Source: Candidatus Mediterraneibacter stercorigallinarum (lineage in GTDB: Bacteria > Bacillota > Clostridia > Lachnospirales > Lachnospiraceae). Taken from it: 35,670 bases of DNA. Shown piece after piece: positions 25,983 through 35,452 of the stretch. The notes below the pieces were generated by a model that made no database searches, was not told where the DNA came from, and worked only from the letters and a program-made list of their open reading frames with translations. The position numbers and the translations under genes were made by a program. The DNA is taken from assembly GCA_019116185.1 (NCBI GenBank), contig DXCD01000232.1:1-35670 (forward strand). The letters run 5' to 3'. The stretch's first letter is position 1; each line of letters starts with the position of its first letter.

Positions 25983-28457
25983 TTACCGCACATATCCGAT
26001 CAAAATATTTCCGCCGCCCTGGATCATGCTCTCCATTTCACTTATTCCTACGGTATATGCGGACCCGCTGTCAGGATCAATATAGGTGATATCTGTCGTA
26101 CTGTATCCGGTCAGAAGCACCGCATGATCCGCTGATGTAAGGGCGATCAGCGGACATCCTCTGTTGATCACATACAGCACCTGGTCCAGGGTGCAGCCTG
26201 TCAGGTCAATCCGCTGTGCCTCATAGGACTCCATATACCGCTCGCACGCCTCAAGGGAGGTCTCTTCCCCTTCCTTTGCAAAGGCTGCTGCTTCTGTGGA
26301 ATATACCAGATCCCGGTTTCCTCGTTCCCATACATATGCCTGGCCGGAGGTAACGACCACGCCGGACACTTCCTCTGCCTTCTGAACAGCATCTGCCGCA
26401 CTGTCACACACAGCGGCCAGGCTGCCCATGCCGTACACATAGAATTTCTCCGCCCCGCTTTCCACGCCAAGGTCGATCTCCACAGGATCTTTCTGAGCCA
26501 CCTGATCTGTCTTTGACACGGACGGCTCTGTACCTTCTATACTATCTTCGAATGTCAGCCGTACCTGCCTGCCGTCAGAGTCCGCGCTGTACGTCTCCAG
26601 CGTAAGCTTCGTATCCCTGCGCTCCTCATTATTCGTGACATACTCCTGAGATGCCGCGGCATACCGGTCGCCATCCCGCTGCAGCCGGTCCAGTGTGAGA
26701 AGATTATTCTCGATCGTGACACCTGTAATATAGATTCCCTGATCCTCAAAAGAGTAGCTTGCCTCTTCCTTATTTCCGGAACTGCGGATCTCCACCTCGT
26801 ACATCGGAGAGATCCCGCCGCCTGTCGGGGAAATGCCCTCATCCTCTGATCTTGCCTTCCCATATACAAAATCACCGTTTATAAATCCTAATGGCCGTAC
26901 AGATTCTCCGTCCGCGGCTTCCACTGTATAGCCTTCTCCGCTCTGCAGATTCAGCACCTGTATTCCTGCGCCTGTACCAGACGTTTCTTCTGCATTCTCT
27001 CCGTCTGGCTGTGATCCGTCAGTCTGATATGCCAGCATACCGCCGTCATCCGAGAGCGCATACTGCCCCTCTTCCAGCCCTTCTGCCAGCACAGTCTGCT
27101 CTCCCTGTTCCAGATCGATCTGATACAGTGTTCCACCGGTAAGGACATAGAGCATATCCTGTCCCTGTGAATAGTACACCATCTTGCCCAGCTCTTCTTC
27201 CGCGATGGGGGCAGACTTTGTGCTGGAAATAAATGCCTTTTCTTCAACTGTCAGATCTTGTCTGTCAAAATAATAGATGGCCGCGCCTACTTCACCCTCA
27301 TGGATGCCGCGGTTCATATATCCATAGACTGCAAACGCTATACTGCCGTTGTTATCCATGCTTATGATGCGGACGGTATGATCCCGGTTCCGGCTCCGCA
27401 CGTCCGCTCCTTCCTGGTCGGAAAAGCTGAACACTTTGACCAGCTTAGCATCTTCTGTCTCATAGAGCCAGAGATTACGCCCCTGTACAAAGGCAGCGAT
27501 CGTGCCCTCTTCATTCGTCTCATACTGCATCTCGTCAGGAACGATCCCGAACTGGATGCCGTTTCTGCCAAATGCCTGGCTGCTTCCGTCAAAGACTTTT
27601 TCCAGTTCCCGGTTGTAATCCAGCATATAGACCGTTCCTTCCACATACCTGATGCGGAAAAATTCACTTACATTATATACTCCGGTTTCCCCGCTGTCGT
27701 CCGTGCACGCGGTCTGATATTCTGCCAGCAGAGAGGTATATACAGAATTACTCTCTTTAATCTCCCACACTACATCCCCAAGCACCTGGGGCTGCAGATC
27801 CCCCCACAGGATATGGGTGATATCTGAATGAATATTCACCGTCTGGTAAGTTGTATTATCGCTTTCTTCTCCGGGCTCCAGATAAACACCGAGCTCCGCG
27901 GATTCATCGCCTGCCAGGGCCTTTGCCTGGAAATCCTGCGCAAAAGCAAGACACTCTGTCACCGCCAGATCATCTGGCCTTATGATCCTCGTGTAATAAC
28001 TGACCGAACGGTCATCATTTGTTTCAAGTATCACTTTGAGCACCGCCTCCTGAAGCGGCTCGGTAAGTATATTTCCCAGCTGAAGTACTGCCGCCTCCCC
28101 CTCTGCCGGCAGTTCCGCCTCACCTTCTTTATACTTCTCTTCGCCGTCCAAAGAGTATACTTCATACCGGATTCCGCTGACCGTGCTGCTGCCTTCTTCC
28201 AGGTTCATGGACAGAGTTCCGTCCTCGCCCAGCGGAGTAATGGTATCCCGCATTGCCGGGATCTCCATATCCTTCACGTATCCGGAGAGCGGATTAACCT
28301 GGTTCCCGTTCACAAGGAATGATATCCTTGGAATTGTCGGAGCCCCCATATCTACAATCTCGTCTTCTGTTCCCCTGTTTATGACCAGGCTGCTGATCAC
28401 AAGCGCCGCGGCAAATATGATCACCAGCACCCCTGCTTTGATTAGCCTTCTTTTCAT
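25983..28457 (-). CDS. Membrane-anchored extracytoplasmic protein with repeat-rich (propeller-like) middle and C39-peptidase-like C-terminus
   Basis: N-terminal TM MKRRLIKAGVLVIIFAAALVISSLVI; C-terminal YVINRGCPLIALTSADHAVLLTGYSTTDITYIDPDSG resembles the His/Asp half of C39-like folds. Confidence 0.6.
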   Translation of the reverse strand: MKRRLIKAGVLVIIFAAALVISSLVINRGTEDEIVDMGAPTIPRISFLVNGNQVNPLSGYVKDMEIPAMRDTITPLGEDGTLSMNLEEGSSTVSGIRYEVYSLDGEEKYKEGEAELPAEGEAAVLQLGNILTEPLQEAVLKVILETNDDRSVSYYTRIIRPDDLAVTECLAFAQDFQAKALAGDESAELGVYLEPGEESDNTTYQTVNIHSDITHILWGDLQPQVLGDVVWEIKESNSVYTSLLAEYQTACTDDSGETGVYNVSEFFRIRYVEGTVYMLDYNRELEKVFDGSSQAFGRNGIQFGIVPDEMQYETNEEGTIAAFVQGRNLWLYETEDAKLVKVFSFSDQEGADVRSRNRDHTVRIISMDNNGSIAFAVYGYMNRGIHEGEVGAAIYYFDRQDLTVEEKAFISSTKSAPIAEEELGKMVYYSQGQDMLYVLTGGTLYQIDLEQGEQTVLAEGLEEGQYALSDDGGMLAYQTDGSQPDGENAEETSGTGAGIQVLNLQSGEGYTVEAADGESVRPLGFINGDFVYGKARSEDEGISPTGGGISPMYEVEIRSSGNKEEASYSFEDQGIYITGVTIENNLLTLDRLQRDGDRYAAASQEYVTNNEERRDTKLTLETYSADSDGRQVRLTFEDSIEGTEPSVSKTDQVAQKDPVEIDLGVESGAEKFYVYGMGSLAAVCDSAADAVQKAEEVSGVVVTSGQAYVWERGNRDLVYSTEAAAFAKEGEETSLEACERYMESYEAQRIDLTGCTLDQVLYVINRGCPLIALTSADHAVLLTGYSTTDITYIDPDSGSAYTVGISEMESMIQGGGNILIGYVR

Positions 28458-28459
28458 TC

Positions 28460-29653
28460 TTAGCTGTTCTCCCCTTTATTTCCGAGCAGCCGCCCCAGTG
28501 TAGGGCTGACTCCCAGAAATTGTATACATTTTTTTATTTCTTCAGCTGCTTTTTCATTTTCTTTTCCACTTTTAACCGCCCTGATCAAAATATTCTTCGG
28601 CGTGTGCTCCATGTCAATAAACTCAAGCACCTGCGTCTCATACCCCACGCTCTCCAGATATTTTGCCCGGAGGCCGTCAGTGGCAAGAGCAGCAAACCGC
28701 TCCCGCAAAAGCCCGTAATCCATAACCGGCGCCAGACAGGATTCACGTTCTGTCTGCTCCTTCGTCTGTTCCCGGTCTTCTGCAAACTGGGCATTCAGCT
28801 CATGCTGGCAGCACGGGACAGAAAGGATCACCTCCGCGCCCCAGCCCACTGCCTTTGCCAGCGCATAGTCTGTCGCCGTATCGCAGGCATGAAGCGTGAC
28901 CACCATGTCTACCTGATCCACACCGTCATAATCCGCGATATCACCTTCCAGGAAGGTCAGCTTCTCATAGCCATACTTCTTCGCCAGCTTCCCGCAGTGC
29001 GCGATGACCTCACTCTTCAGGTCCAGTCCGATAATACGTATGTCATATCCCTTAAGATCATGCAGATAATAGTACATGGCGAATGTGAGATATGATTTCC
29101 CGCATCCAAAGTCAAGGATCGTAAGCTCCCGGCCTTTATCAAGCCTGGGCAGGATATCTTCGACAAATTCCAGGAAACGGTTGATCTGGCGGAACTTGTC
29201 TGTCTTTGTCCGCACGATCTTCCCCTCTTCCGTCATGACCCCCAGGTCCTGCAGAAACGGAACCGGTATCCCTTCTTCCAGAATATAATGCTTCTTCCTG
29301 TTGTGGGAGCGGTCCGCGGGCGCCGCCGCTTTCTGTCTCCGTTTCCGTTTAATTGTCACCTTCCCTTTTTTGCTCACCAGCACCGTACACTCCTCCTGTA
29401 CGGTCTCGATCTGCATCTGTCCGAACTGCCCCATGTATTCCGTGAGCCTCCGGCATGCATCTGTCCCTGACAGGTTCTCATGGAACGCCTGCGTCCTGGT
29501 AAAGGATTCCAGTTGAAAGAACAGCTCCCCTTTCTTTTCAAGGGGACGTGCCTTTATCTTTATTATGCCCGTCTTGTCCCGCGGATTACTAATGACCGCG
29601 CGGATGAAATCTATATTCAGGATTTCCGTCAATAACCGTGAAATCTCCTCCAT
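28460..29653 (-). CDS. Class I SAM-dependent methyltransferase (Methyltransf_32-like)
   Basis: LTILDFGCGKSYLTFAMYYYLHDLKGYDIRIIGLDLKSEVI, VVTLHACDTATDYALAKAV. Confidence 0.88.
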   Translation of the reverse strand: MEEISRLLTEILNIDFIRAVISNPRDKTGIIKIKARPLEKKGELFFQLESFTRTQAFHENLSGTDACRRLTEYMGQFGQMQIETVQEECTVLVSKKGKVTIKRKRRQKAAAPADRSHNRKKHYILEEGIPVPFLQDLGVMTEEGKIVRTKTDKFRQINRFLEFVEDILPRLDKGRELTILDFGCGKSYLTFAMYYYLHDLKGYDIRIIGLDLKSEVIAHCGKLAKKYGYEKLTFLEGDIADYDGVDQVDMVVTLHACDTATDYALAKAVGWGAEVILSVPCCQHELNAQFAEDREQTKEQTERESCLAPVMDYGLLRERFAALATDGLRAKYLESVGYETQVLEFIDMEHTPKNILIRAVKSGKENEKAAEEIKKCIQFLGVSPTLGRLLGNKGENS

Positions 29654-29804
29654 AAAAATCAAACTCCATTCCGGCTGTATACTGACCAGCCTGTATTTTT
29701 ACACCATTGTAAAACAAAAGTATTCCCGGTGCAAGAAAAAGACACCATCCCCGGCTTATATATCTGCCGCTGACAGTGTCTCATTCCTTTAGATACTCAA
29801 ACCC

Positions 29805-30329
29805 CTATGCTCTTTCTCTGTTCTCCTCTACGAGAAATCCTTTCTCCTCCAGCATTTCCCCGATCATATCCAGCGTCTCCTCGCTGTCCGCCTCCACGGT
29901 ATGATAATGGTATCCTGAAGTAATGTTTTTAAGCGGGCTGGATTTCCCGCTCTCCAGATCCCTGAGAAATTCCGTCACCCTGCGCCTGGAGCTGATGTTT
30001 AATTCTGCCTCCAGATGTCCGTACACTCTGTGGCTGACCATCACATTGCGCACACGGCCTCCCAGATCTACGATGGAGTTCAGCTCTTCCTCCACCTGCT
30101 CGTCTGTGTGTTTCACCTTAAAGACCCGCGCCACAGAGTGAGGCTCATTGATAATATATCCTCTGTTGGTGGAGAGGATGTCATGCCCTGCCGCGCGGAT
30201 CAGCGCAATATCCTGCACGATCACCTGGCGGCTCACATCATACGACTCTGCCAGCTTCTTCCCTGACACAGGGACCGCGCTCTCCCTGATCTGCTCTATG
30301 ATCGCTTCTCTTCTCTCAGCGCCTGTCAT
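29805..30329 (-). CDS. niaR: Transcriptional repressor NiaR (HTH plus 3H domain)
   Basis: HTH VSGKKLAESYDVSRQVIVQDIALIRAAGHDILSTNRGYII; three conserved His regions (VKHTDEQ, VSHRVYGHLEAEL, GYHYHTVE); located after nadABC. Confidence 0.88.
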   Translation of the reverse strand: MTGAERREAIIEQIRESAVPVSGKKLAESYDVSRQVIVQDIALIRAAGHDILSTNRGYIINEPHSVARVFKVKHTDEQVEEELNSIVDLGGRVRNVMVSHRVYGHLEAELNISSRRRVTEFLRDLESGKSSPLKNITSGYHYHTVEADSEETLDMIGEMLEEKGFLVEENRERA

Positions 30330-30393
30330 CCGTCTTCCTCCTTCTAATATACAAATGCATAGGCCGCTTACTTCCGCCTCATGTCTCATTCTG

Positions 30394-31245
30394 TTATACA
30401 GCATGAAGGTTTTTCATGGAAATGTCAAGTATCGGAGCAGAATGTGTCAGCGCCCCGCTTGAAATATAATCCACCCCGATCTCTGCCAGCCCGGCGATAT
30501 TCTCTTTCGTCACATTACCCGAGCACTCGGTCTGCGCGCGCCCGTCAATGATGCGGGCTGCTTCTCTCATCTCTTCCGGGGACATATTGTCAAGCATAAT
30601 GATATCCGCTCCTGCCTCCACAGCCTCCCGGACCATGTCAAGATTCTCGACCTCGATCTCAATCTTCCTCACAAAAGGAGCATACTCTTTTGCCATCCTG
30701 ACCGCCCGGGCGACTCCGCCTGCTGCCCCGATATGATTATCTTTCAGCAGGACACCGTCGGACAGATTATATCTGTGATTATACCCGCCGCCCACACGCA
30801 CTGCATACTTCTCGAAGATCCGCATATTGGGCGTTGTCTTTCTGGTATCCAGAAGCTTTGTGCCGGTTCCTTCCAAAAGCTTTGCCACAGAGCGGGTATA
30901 GGTCGCGATCCCGCTCATTCTCTGAAGATAGTTCAGCGCCACTCTCTCTCCAGAAAGAAGGATCCGGATATCGCCCATAACCCTGCCCATGAGCTGGCCC
31001 TTTTTCACTTCATCTCCATCTTTGCAATAGAACTCTGCCTCCGTCTCCCCGTCAAGAAGCTGAAATACTCTTTGGAACACATCAAGCCCGGCAATCACGC
31101 CGTCTTCCTTGCAGATCAGATCCACCTGTCCTCTGACCGCCTCCTTCATCACTGCGTTCGTGCTTACATCCTCGCTTGAAATATCTTCCTTCAGCGCCTC
31201 CAGGATCAGATGATCCGCCTGGAGCGTCATTGTAATCTGATTCAT
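30394..31245 (-). CDS. nadC: Nicotinate-nucleotide pyrophosphorylase (carboxylating)
   Basis: ERVALNYLQRMSGIATYT, LLDTRKTTPNMRIFEKYAVRVGGGYNHRYNLSDGVLLKDNHI. Confidence 0.96.
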   Translation of the reverse strand: MNQITMTLQADHLILEALKEDISSEDVSTNAVMKEAVRGQVDLICKEDGVIAGLDVFQRVFQLLDGETEAEFYCKDGDEVKKGQLMGRVMGDIRILLSGERVALNYLQRMSGIATYTRSVAKLLEGTGTKLLDTRKTTPNMRIFEKYAVRVGGGYNHRYNLSDGVLLKDNHIGAAGGVARAVRMAKEYAPFVRKIEIEVENLDMVREAVEAGADIIMLDNMSPEEMREAARIIDGRAQTECSGNVTKENIAGLAEIGVDYISSGALTHSAPILDISMKNLHAV

Positions 31246-32732
31246 GCTATATCCTCCCTTTCCCGTGTATCATCCGATGTTTCCATATATTCTGTGTCCG
31301 TTTTTCCCTGTCTCCGGAACTGTTTCCCCGACTGTCCGCGCGTATCCTCACTTATCCATCCTCTGTCTTTGCAGATCTTATCAGCCGCCCGTCCCGCGAA
31401 CACAAGGCTCTCCAGGAGTGAATTGCTTGCCAGCCGGTTCGCCCCGTGCACGCCGTTGCAGCTCGTCTCTCCTGCCGCGTACAGATGCTCCATGGAGGTC
31501 CTGCTGTCGCTGTCCACCCAGATGCCGCCCATGAAATAATGCTGAGCGGGCACTACGGGGATCGCCTCTTTTGTGACGTCGAACCCTTCTTCCAGACAGT
31601 GCTGATAGATATTCGGGAAATGCTTCAGGATCTTTTCTTTCTCTATATCCTTCATGGACAGCCACACATGGTCTGTTCCGTCTTTTTCCATCTGTTCCCG
31701 GATCGCCGCGGTCACCACGTCGCGGGGGAGCAGTTCGTTGACAAACCGCTCTCCGTTCTTATTGAGAAGGACCGCGCCCTCTCCCCGGACAGACTCCGAG
31801 ATCAGGAATCTCCGTCCCGGCTTCCTGGAATACAATGTAGTAGGATGAATCTGCACATAGTCCAGATGTTCCAGACGGACGCCGTGCTTCTTCGCGATCA
31901 CCAGCGCGTCCCCCGTCAGATGCGGGAAATTGGTAGAATGCTTATATCTGCCGCCGATCCCGCCGCTGGCAAGAATGGTATCCTTCGCATAGATCTTGAT
32001 CGTCCCGCCTGCCTGTACAGCGCTGTCTCTGTCCGCTGTAGTGCCGGCCGCTGCCCTTCCGTCTGTCGGCTGACCGTCTTTTCCGACTTTTTGGGCAATG
32101 ATCCCCGTGCATTTTCCATCCCTGACAATGATGTCTGTCATTGCAGTGTACTCCCAGATCTCCACGTGATCAAGCTCACGCACCCGTGCAAGGAGCCTGC
32201 TGGTGATTTCTTTTCCTGTAATGTCCTCGTGGAAAAGTATTCTCGGCCTGGAATGGGCGCCTTCCCTTGTAAACGCATATCCCTTCAGCAGCCCTTCTTT
32301 TTCCGTATCCTGATCTGTATCCCCGGATACCTGCTGACCCGCCGGATGTCCGGCAGCCTCATCCGGATGCACGGCGGCCGCGGCCGGATTTCCTTCTGCC
32401 GGCTGCTCCGCCGCCCTCTGAAACTCCACGCCGTATCCGATCAGATCCCCTATTACCGCCTGGGAGCTGCGGATCATAATATCCACGGATTCCTTCCGGT
32501 TCTCATAATGCCCGGCCCGCATCGTGTCTTCAAAATAGCTGTCATAATCCGCTTCATTTCTGAGGACACAGATACCGCCCTGGGCGAGAAATGAATCACT
32601 GCTCTCCACATCTGATTTTGTGATCATGATGATCCTTTTGTCCCGGGGCAGATTCAGGGCGCTGTAAAGCCCTGCCACCCCGGTGCCCACGATCACCACG
32701 TCTGCATATTCTTCTCTTTCTGCTGTTCCCAT
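31242..32732 (-). CDS. nadB: L-aspartate oxidase
   Basis: VVIVGTGVAGLYSALNLP, DSFLAQGGICV, REGAHSRPRILFHEDITG, AQHYFMGGIWVDSDSRTSMEHLYAAGETSCNGVHGANRLASNSLLE. Confidence 0.95.
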   Translation of the reverse strand: MGTAEREEYADVVIVGTGVAGLYSALNLPRDKRIIMITKSDVESSDSFLAQGGICVLRNEADYDSYFEDTMRAGHYENRKESVDIMIRSSQAVIGDLIGYGVEFQRAAEQPAEGNPAAAAVHPDEAAGHPAGQQVSGDTDQDTEKEGLLKGYAFTREGAHSRPRILFHEDITGKEITSRLLARVRELDHVEIWEYTAMTDIIVRDGKCTGIIAQKVGKDGQPTDGRAAAGTTADRDSAVQAGGTIKIYAKDTILASGGIGGRYKHSTNFPHLTGDALVIAKKHGVRLEHLDYVQIHPTTLYSRKPGRRFLISESVRGEGAVLLNKNGERFVNELLPRDVVTAAIREQMEKDGTDHVWLSMKDIEKEKILKHFPNIYQHCLEEGFDVTKEAIPVVPAQHYFMGGIWVDSDSRTSMEHLYAAGETSCNGVHGANRLASNSLLESLVFAGRAADKICKDRGWISEDTRGQSGKQFRRQGKTDTEYMETSDDTREREDIA

Positions 32733-32771
32733 TTCTGTTCTGCCTCTTTTCTTCTATACCTGCCGGCTTGT

Positions 32772-33677
32772 TTACCTGGCCAGCTCAAGCATCCGTTCCA
32801 GAGCCTTCTTTGCCTCTTTGCGGACAAGATCGCTCACCGTCACTTCATTCTCTCCGGTCTTCAGCACATGAAGCACCTTCTCAAGAGTGACCGTCTTCAT
32901 ATCCCGGCACACAGGTTCTGTATCCGTAAAATAAAACCGCTTCTCCGGATACCTTTTTTCCAGTTCATATCTTACGCCGTTTTCTGTGCAGACGATAAAT
33001 TCACGCGCGCTGCTCCTGCCTGCATACTGAATAATGCCCGAGGTGCTCCCCACATAATCTGACATCCGGCAGAGTTTTTCCGGACATTCCGGGTGGGTAA
33101 GTACTTCTGCGTCAGGATGCGCGGCTTTTGCGTTCTCGACCTCAACCAGGGACATCTGCTCATGGACCGGACAGAATCCTTCATTAAAGATAACATGCTT
33201 CTCCGGCACCTGCTCTGCCACGAACCGCGCCAGATTCCTGTCCGGGATAAAGAAAATATTCCTGTTCGGCAGCGCTTTCACAATGCCCACTGCATTGGCA
33301 GAAGTAACACATACATCCGAATGCCGTTTCAGCTCCGCAGTGGAATTAATATAGCAGACAACAGCCAGATCCTCATACTCTTCCCTCATACGCCGGATCG
33401 TCTCCGCATCCGCCATGTGCGCCATAGCGCAGTCCGCCCGCGCGTCCGGCATGAGCACCTTCTTCTCCGGATTCAGGATCTTCGCGCTCTCTCCCATGAA
33501 GGACACGCCGCAGAACACGATGGTCTGCTGCCCAAGCCCTGCCGCGGCTTTGCTCAGATAAAAAGAATCCCCTATATAATCTGCGATTTCCTGCACTTCC
33601 GGGGGCACGTAATAATGCGCAAGGATCACTGCATTTTTCTCCTGTTTCAACTGTTCGATCTCATCTCTGACTGTCAT
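32772..33677 (-). CDS. nadA: Quinolinate synthase
   Basis: NAVILAHYYVPPEVQEIADYIGDSFYLSKAAA, VVCYINSTAELKRHSDVCVTSANA, HPECPEKLCRMSDYVGSTSGII; start trimmed after AGAGGTG. Confidence 0.96.
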   Translation of the reverse strand: MTVRDEIEQLKQEKNAVILAHYYVPPEVQEIADYIGDSFYLSKAAAGLGQQTIVFCGVSFMGESAKILNPEKKVLMPDARADCAMAHMADAETIRRMREEYEDLAVVCYINSTAELKRHSDVCVTSANAVGIVKALPNRNIFFIPDRNLARFVAEQVPEKHVIFNEGFCPVHEQMSLVEVENAKAAHPDAEVLTHPECPEKLCRMSDYVGSTSGIIQYAGRSSAREFIVCTENGVRYELEKRYPEKRFYFTDTEPVCRDMKTVTLEKVLHVLKTGENEVTVSDLVRKEAKKALERMLELAR

Positions 33678-33765
33678 ATGTACACCTCTTTTTCTCACTG
33701 TTCTCCCGGAGTTTTCCGAACTCGCAGTTCCATTTCCTGTTCTCCGGTCTCAGCCCATGGTGCTC

Positions 33766-33803
33766 ATTATAGCACCTGTATTTACATGTGACAAGACACC
33801 TGA
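33766..33803 (-). promoter_or_regulatory. nadA promoter (TTGTCA-N17-TATAAT) overlapped by CAGGTG repeats, candidate NiaR operator
   Basis: Minus strand CAGGTGTCTTGTCACATGTAAATACAGGTGCTATAAT; -10 at 33766-33771, -35 at 33789-33794. Confidence 0.6.
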
Positions 33804-33852
33804 ATTTACAAAAACTTTACTATTGGATCCCTCTCTTTTGTCACTATTGCGC

Positions 33853-33912
33853 AAAAAGACAGCCGCACCGGCTGTGCTCCCTTCCGGAAGCAGAGCGCCG
33901 ATGCAGCTGTCT
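33853..33912 (-). terminator. Intrinsic terminator after the NYN/LOTUS gene
   Basis: Minus strand AGACAGC...GCTGTCTTTTT with internal paired segments. Confidence 0.65.
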
Positions 33913-33935
33913 CGCATTTCCAATATTTGTTCTTC

Positions 33936-34904
33936 TTATTCTTCGCTCATATACACGGCTCTTGTCCTCTCACCGTCTTCCACGATCTCCACATTCGGGA
34001 AACTCTGGATATACTGCTTGAACTGTGAAAATCCATAGTCCCGGACCTTAAAGTTCCCGAACCTTGCCCTGATCCGGTTCCCCAGCGACCCGAGCGAGAT
34101 CCCGTATCTCCCGTTCGCCTTTATCTGCCGGAGAATGTATTCCTCAACCATCTCCTGCCTGCTCTTATCCTCATAGAGAGTGACAGAAACCTTCGTTCCC
34201 TCCTGAATAAGTTTTAATTTCGGCAGTGTCTCAAGGAACTTTGACAGCAGGCTGTAACCATAACGCCGCACGTCAAAGTCAGGGTACAGCTTGACCAGGC
34301 GGCTGCCGACTTCACCCAATCCGGTCTCGCGGTCATTATTCTGATTTTCTGTAATGATCTTGACCACTGCCTCTTCAATCTGCTCCTTGGACGCGGCAAT
34401 CTCTTTCTTCCGTTCTTTTGCATGATGCTGATGGGCTGTGCCCTTTTCTTCCTTCTCATCCTTATCCGTATTATCTTCCAACAGGAGCTCCAGCACGGTA
34501 AAAATGTCGCACGCCTTGCGGAACGGAGACGGAGTCTTATCTTCCCCCATACCGATCACTGTCTTCCCGCTCTCCCTCAGCCGGCTCGCCAGCTTCGTAA
34601 AATCACTGTCACTGGATACCAGGCAGAAGCCTTCCAGCTCGCTCGTATAAAGCATGTCCATAGCGTCGATGATCATCGCCGAATCCGTGGCATTTTTCCC
34701 CGTAGTGTAGCTGAACTGCTGGATCGGTGTAATAGAATTCTGCAGAAGCTCTTCCTTCCAGCTCGCGTTGTTCGTCTTCGTCCAGTCCCCGTAGATCCTC
34801 TTATATGTCACATTACCGTACTTGGACAGCTCATCCAGTATGGGCTTGATATATTTTGCCGACACATTGTCCGCATCGATCAGCAGCGCGAATCTGTCTT
34901 CCAT
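33936..34904 (-). CDS. NYN domain protein with C-terminal OST-HTH/LOTUS domains
   Basis: NYN PIN-like motifs (ALLIDADNVSAKYIKPIL, DSAMIIDAMDMLY, FCLVSSDSDFTKLASRLRESGKTVIGMG); two repeats resembling LOTUS (GLGEVGSRLVKLYPDFDVRRYGYSLLSKFLETLP; SLGSLGNRIRARFGNFKVRDYGFSQFKQYIQSFP). Confidence 0.88.
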   Translation of the reverse strand: MEDRFALLIDADNVSAKYIKPILDELSKYGNVTYKRIYGDWTKTNNASWKEELLQNSITPIQQFSYTTGKNATDSAMIIDAMDMLYTSELEGFCLVSSDSDFTKLASRLRESGKTVIGMGEDKTPSPFRKACDIFTVLELLLEDNTDKDEKEEKGTAHQHHAKERKKEIAASKEQIEEAVVKIITENQNNDRETGLGEVGSRLVKLYPDFDVRRYGYSLLSKFLETLPKLKLIQEGTKVSVTLYEDKSRQEMVEEYILRQIKANGRYGISLGSLGNRIRARFGNFKVRDYGFSQFKQYIQSFPNVEIVEDGERTRAVYMSEE

Positions 34905-35452
34905 GTCATGTAGTCCTCCCCCTCAAGATTTTTCCAGGTAAACGCTCCGTCCTCCCAGATCATATAGCTGTGAGCTGAACCTTCTTTCGGTATGGATACA
35001 GAACCCGGGTTCAGATACCGGTATGTCCTTCCCTCCATATCCATGATCTCCTCGCAGGCAGGGACGTGGGTATGTCCGTTCAAAAGGATGTCCCCCTGTT
35101 TCAGCGGCGGGAGCTGATGCGGATTGTAAACATGCCCATGGGTAACAAATACTGTGCCCGTGCGCGGCAGCTCCAGAAGGCAGTATTCCGCCATAACCGG
35201 AAAGTCCAGCACCATCTGGTCCACCTCTGTATCGCAGTTGCCCCTCACGCAGAGCAGATGTTCTTTCATGGGATTCAGCATTGCAATGACCTCTTTGGGC
35301 GCATAGCCTCCCGGCAGGTCATTCCTCGGGCCATGATACAGGATATCCCCCAGAAGCAGAAGCCTGTCCGCCCCTTCTCTCCTATATGCCTCAAGCATCT
35401 GTCTGCAGTACAATGCAGAGCCGTGTATATCAGATGCGATCATAAGTTTCAT
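34880..35452 (-). CDS. YfcE/MJ0936-type metallophosphodiesterase
   Basis: MKLMIASDIHGSALYCRQML, LLLGDILYHGPRNDLP, VRGNCDTEVDQM, VTHGHVYNP, NGHTHVP. Confidence 0.92.
   Translation of the reverse strand: MKLMIASDIHGSALYCRQMLEAYRREGADRLLLLGDILYHGPRNDLPGGYAPKEVIAMLNPMKEHLLCVRGNCDTEVDQMVLDFPVMAEYCLLELPRTGTVFVTHGHVYNPHQLPPLKQGDILLNGHTHVPACEEIMDMEGRTYRYLNPGSVSIPKEGSAHSYMIWEDGAFTWKNLEGEDYMTWKTDSRC

Noticed and set aside
31446-32594. 382-aa plus-strand ORF antisense to nadB
   Set aside because: Entire length mirrors a confident NadB coding region; no domain signature or RBS.
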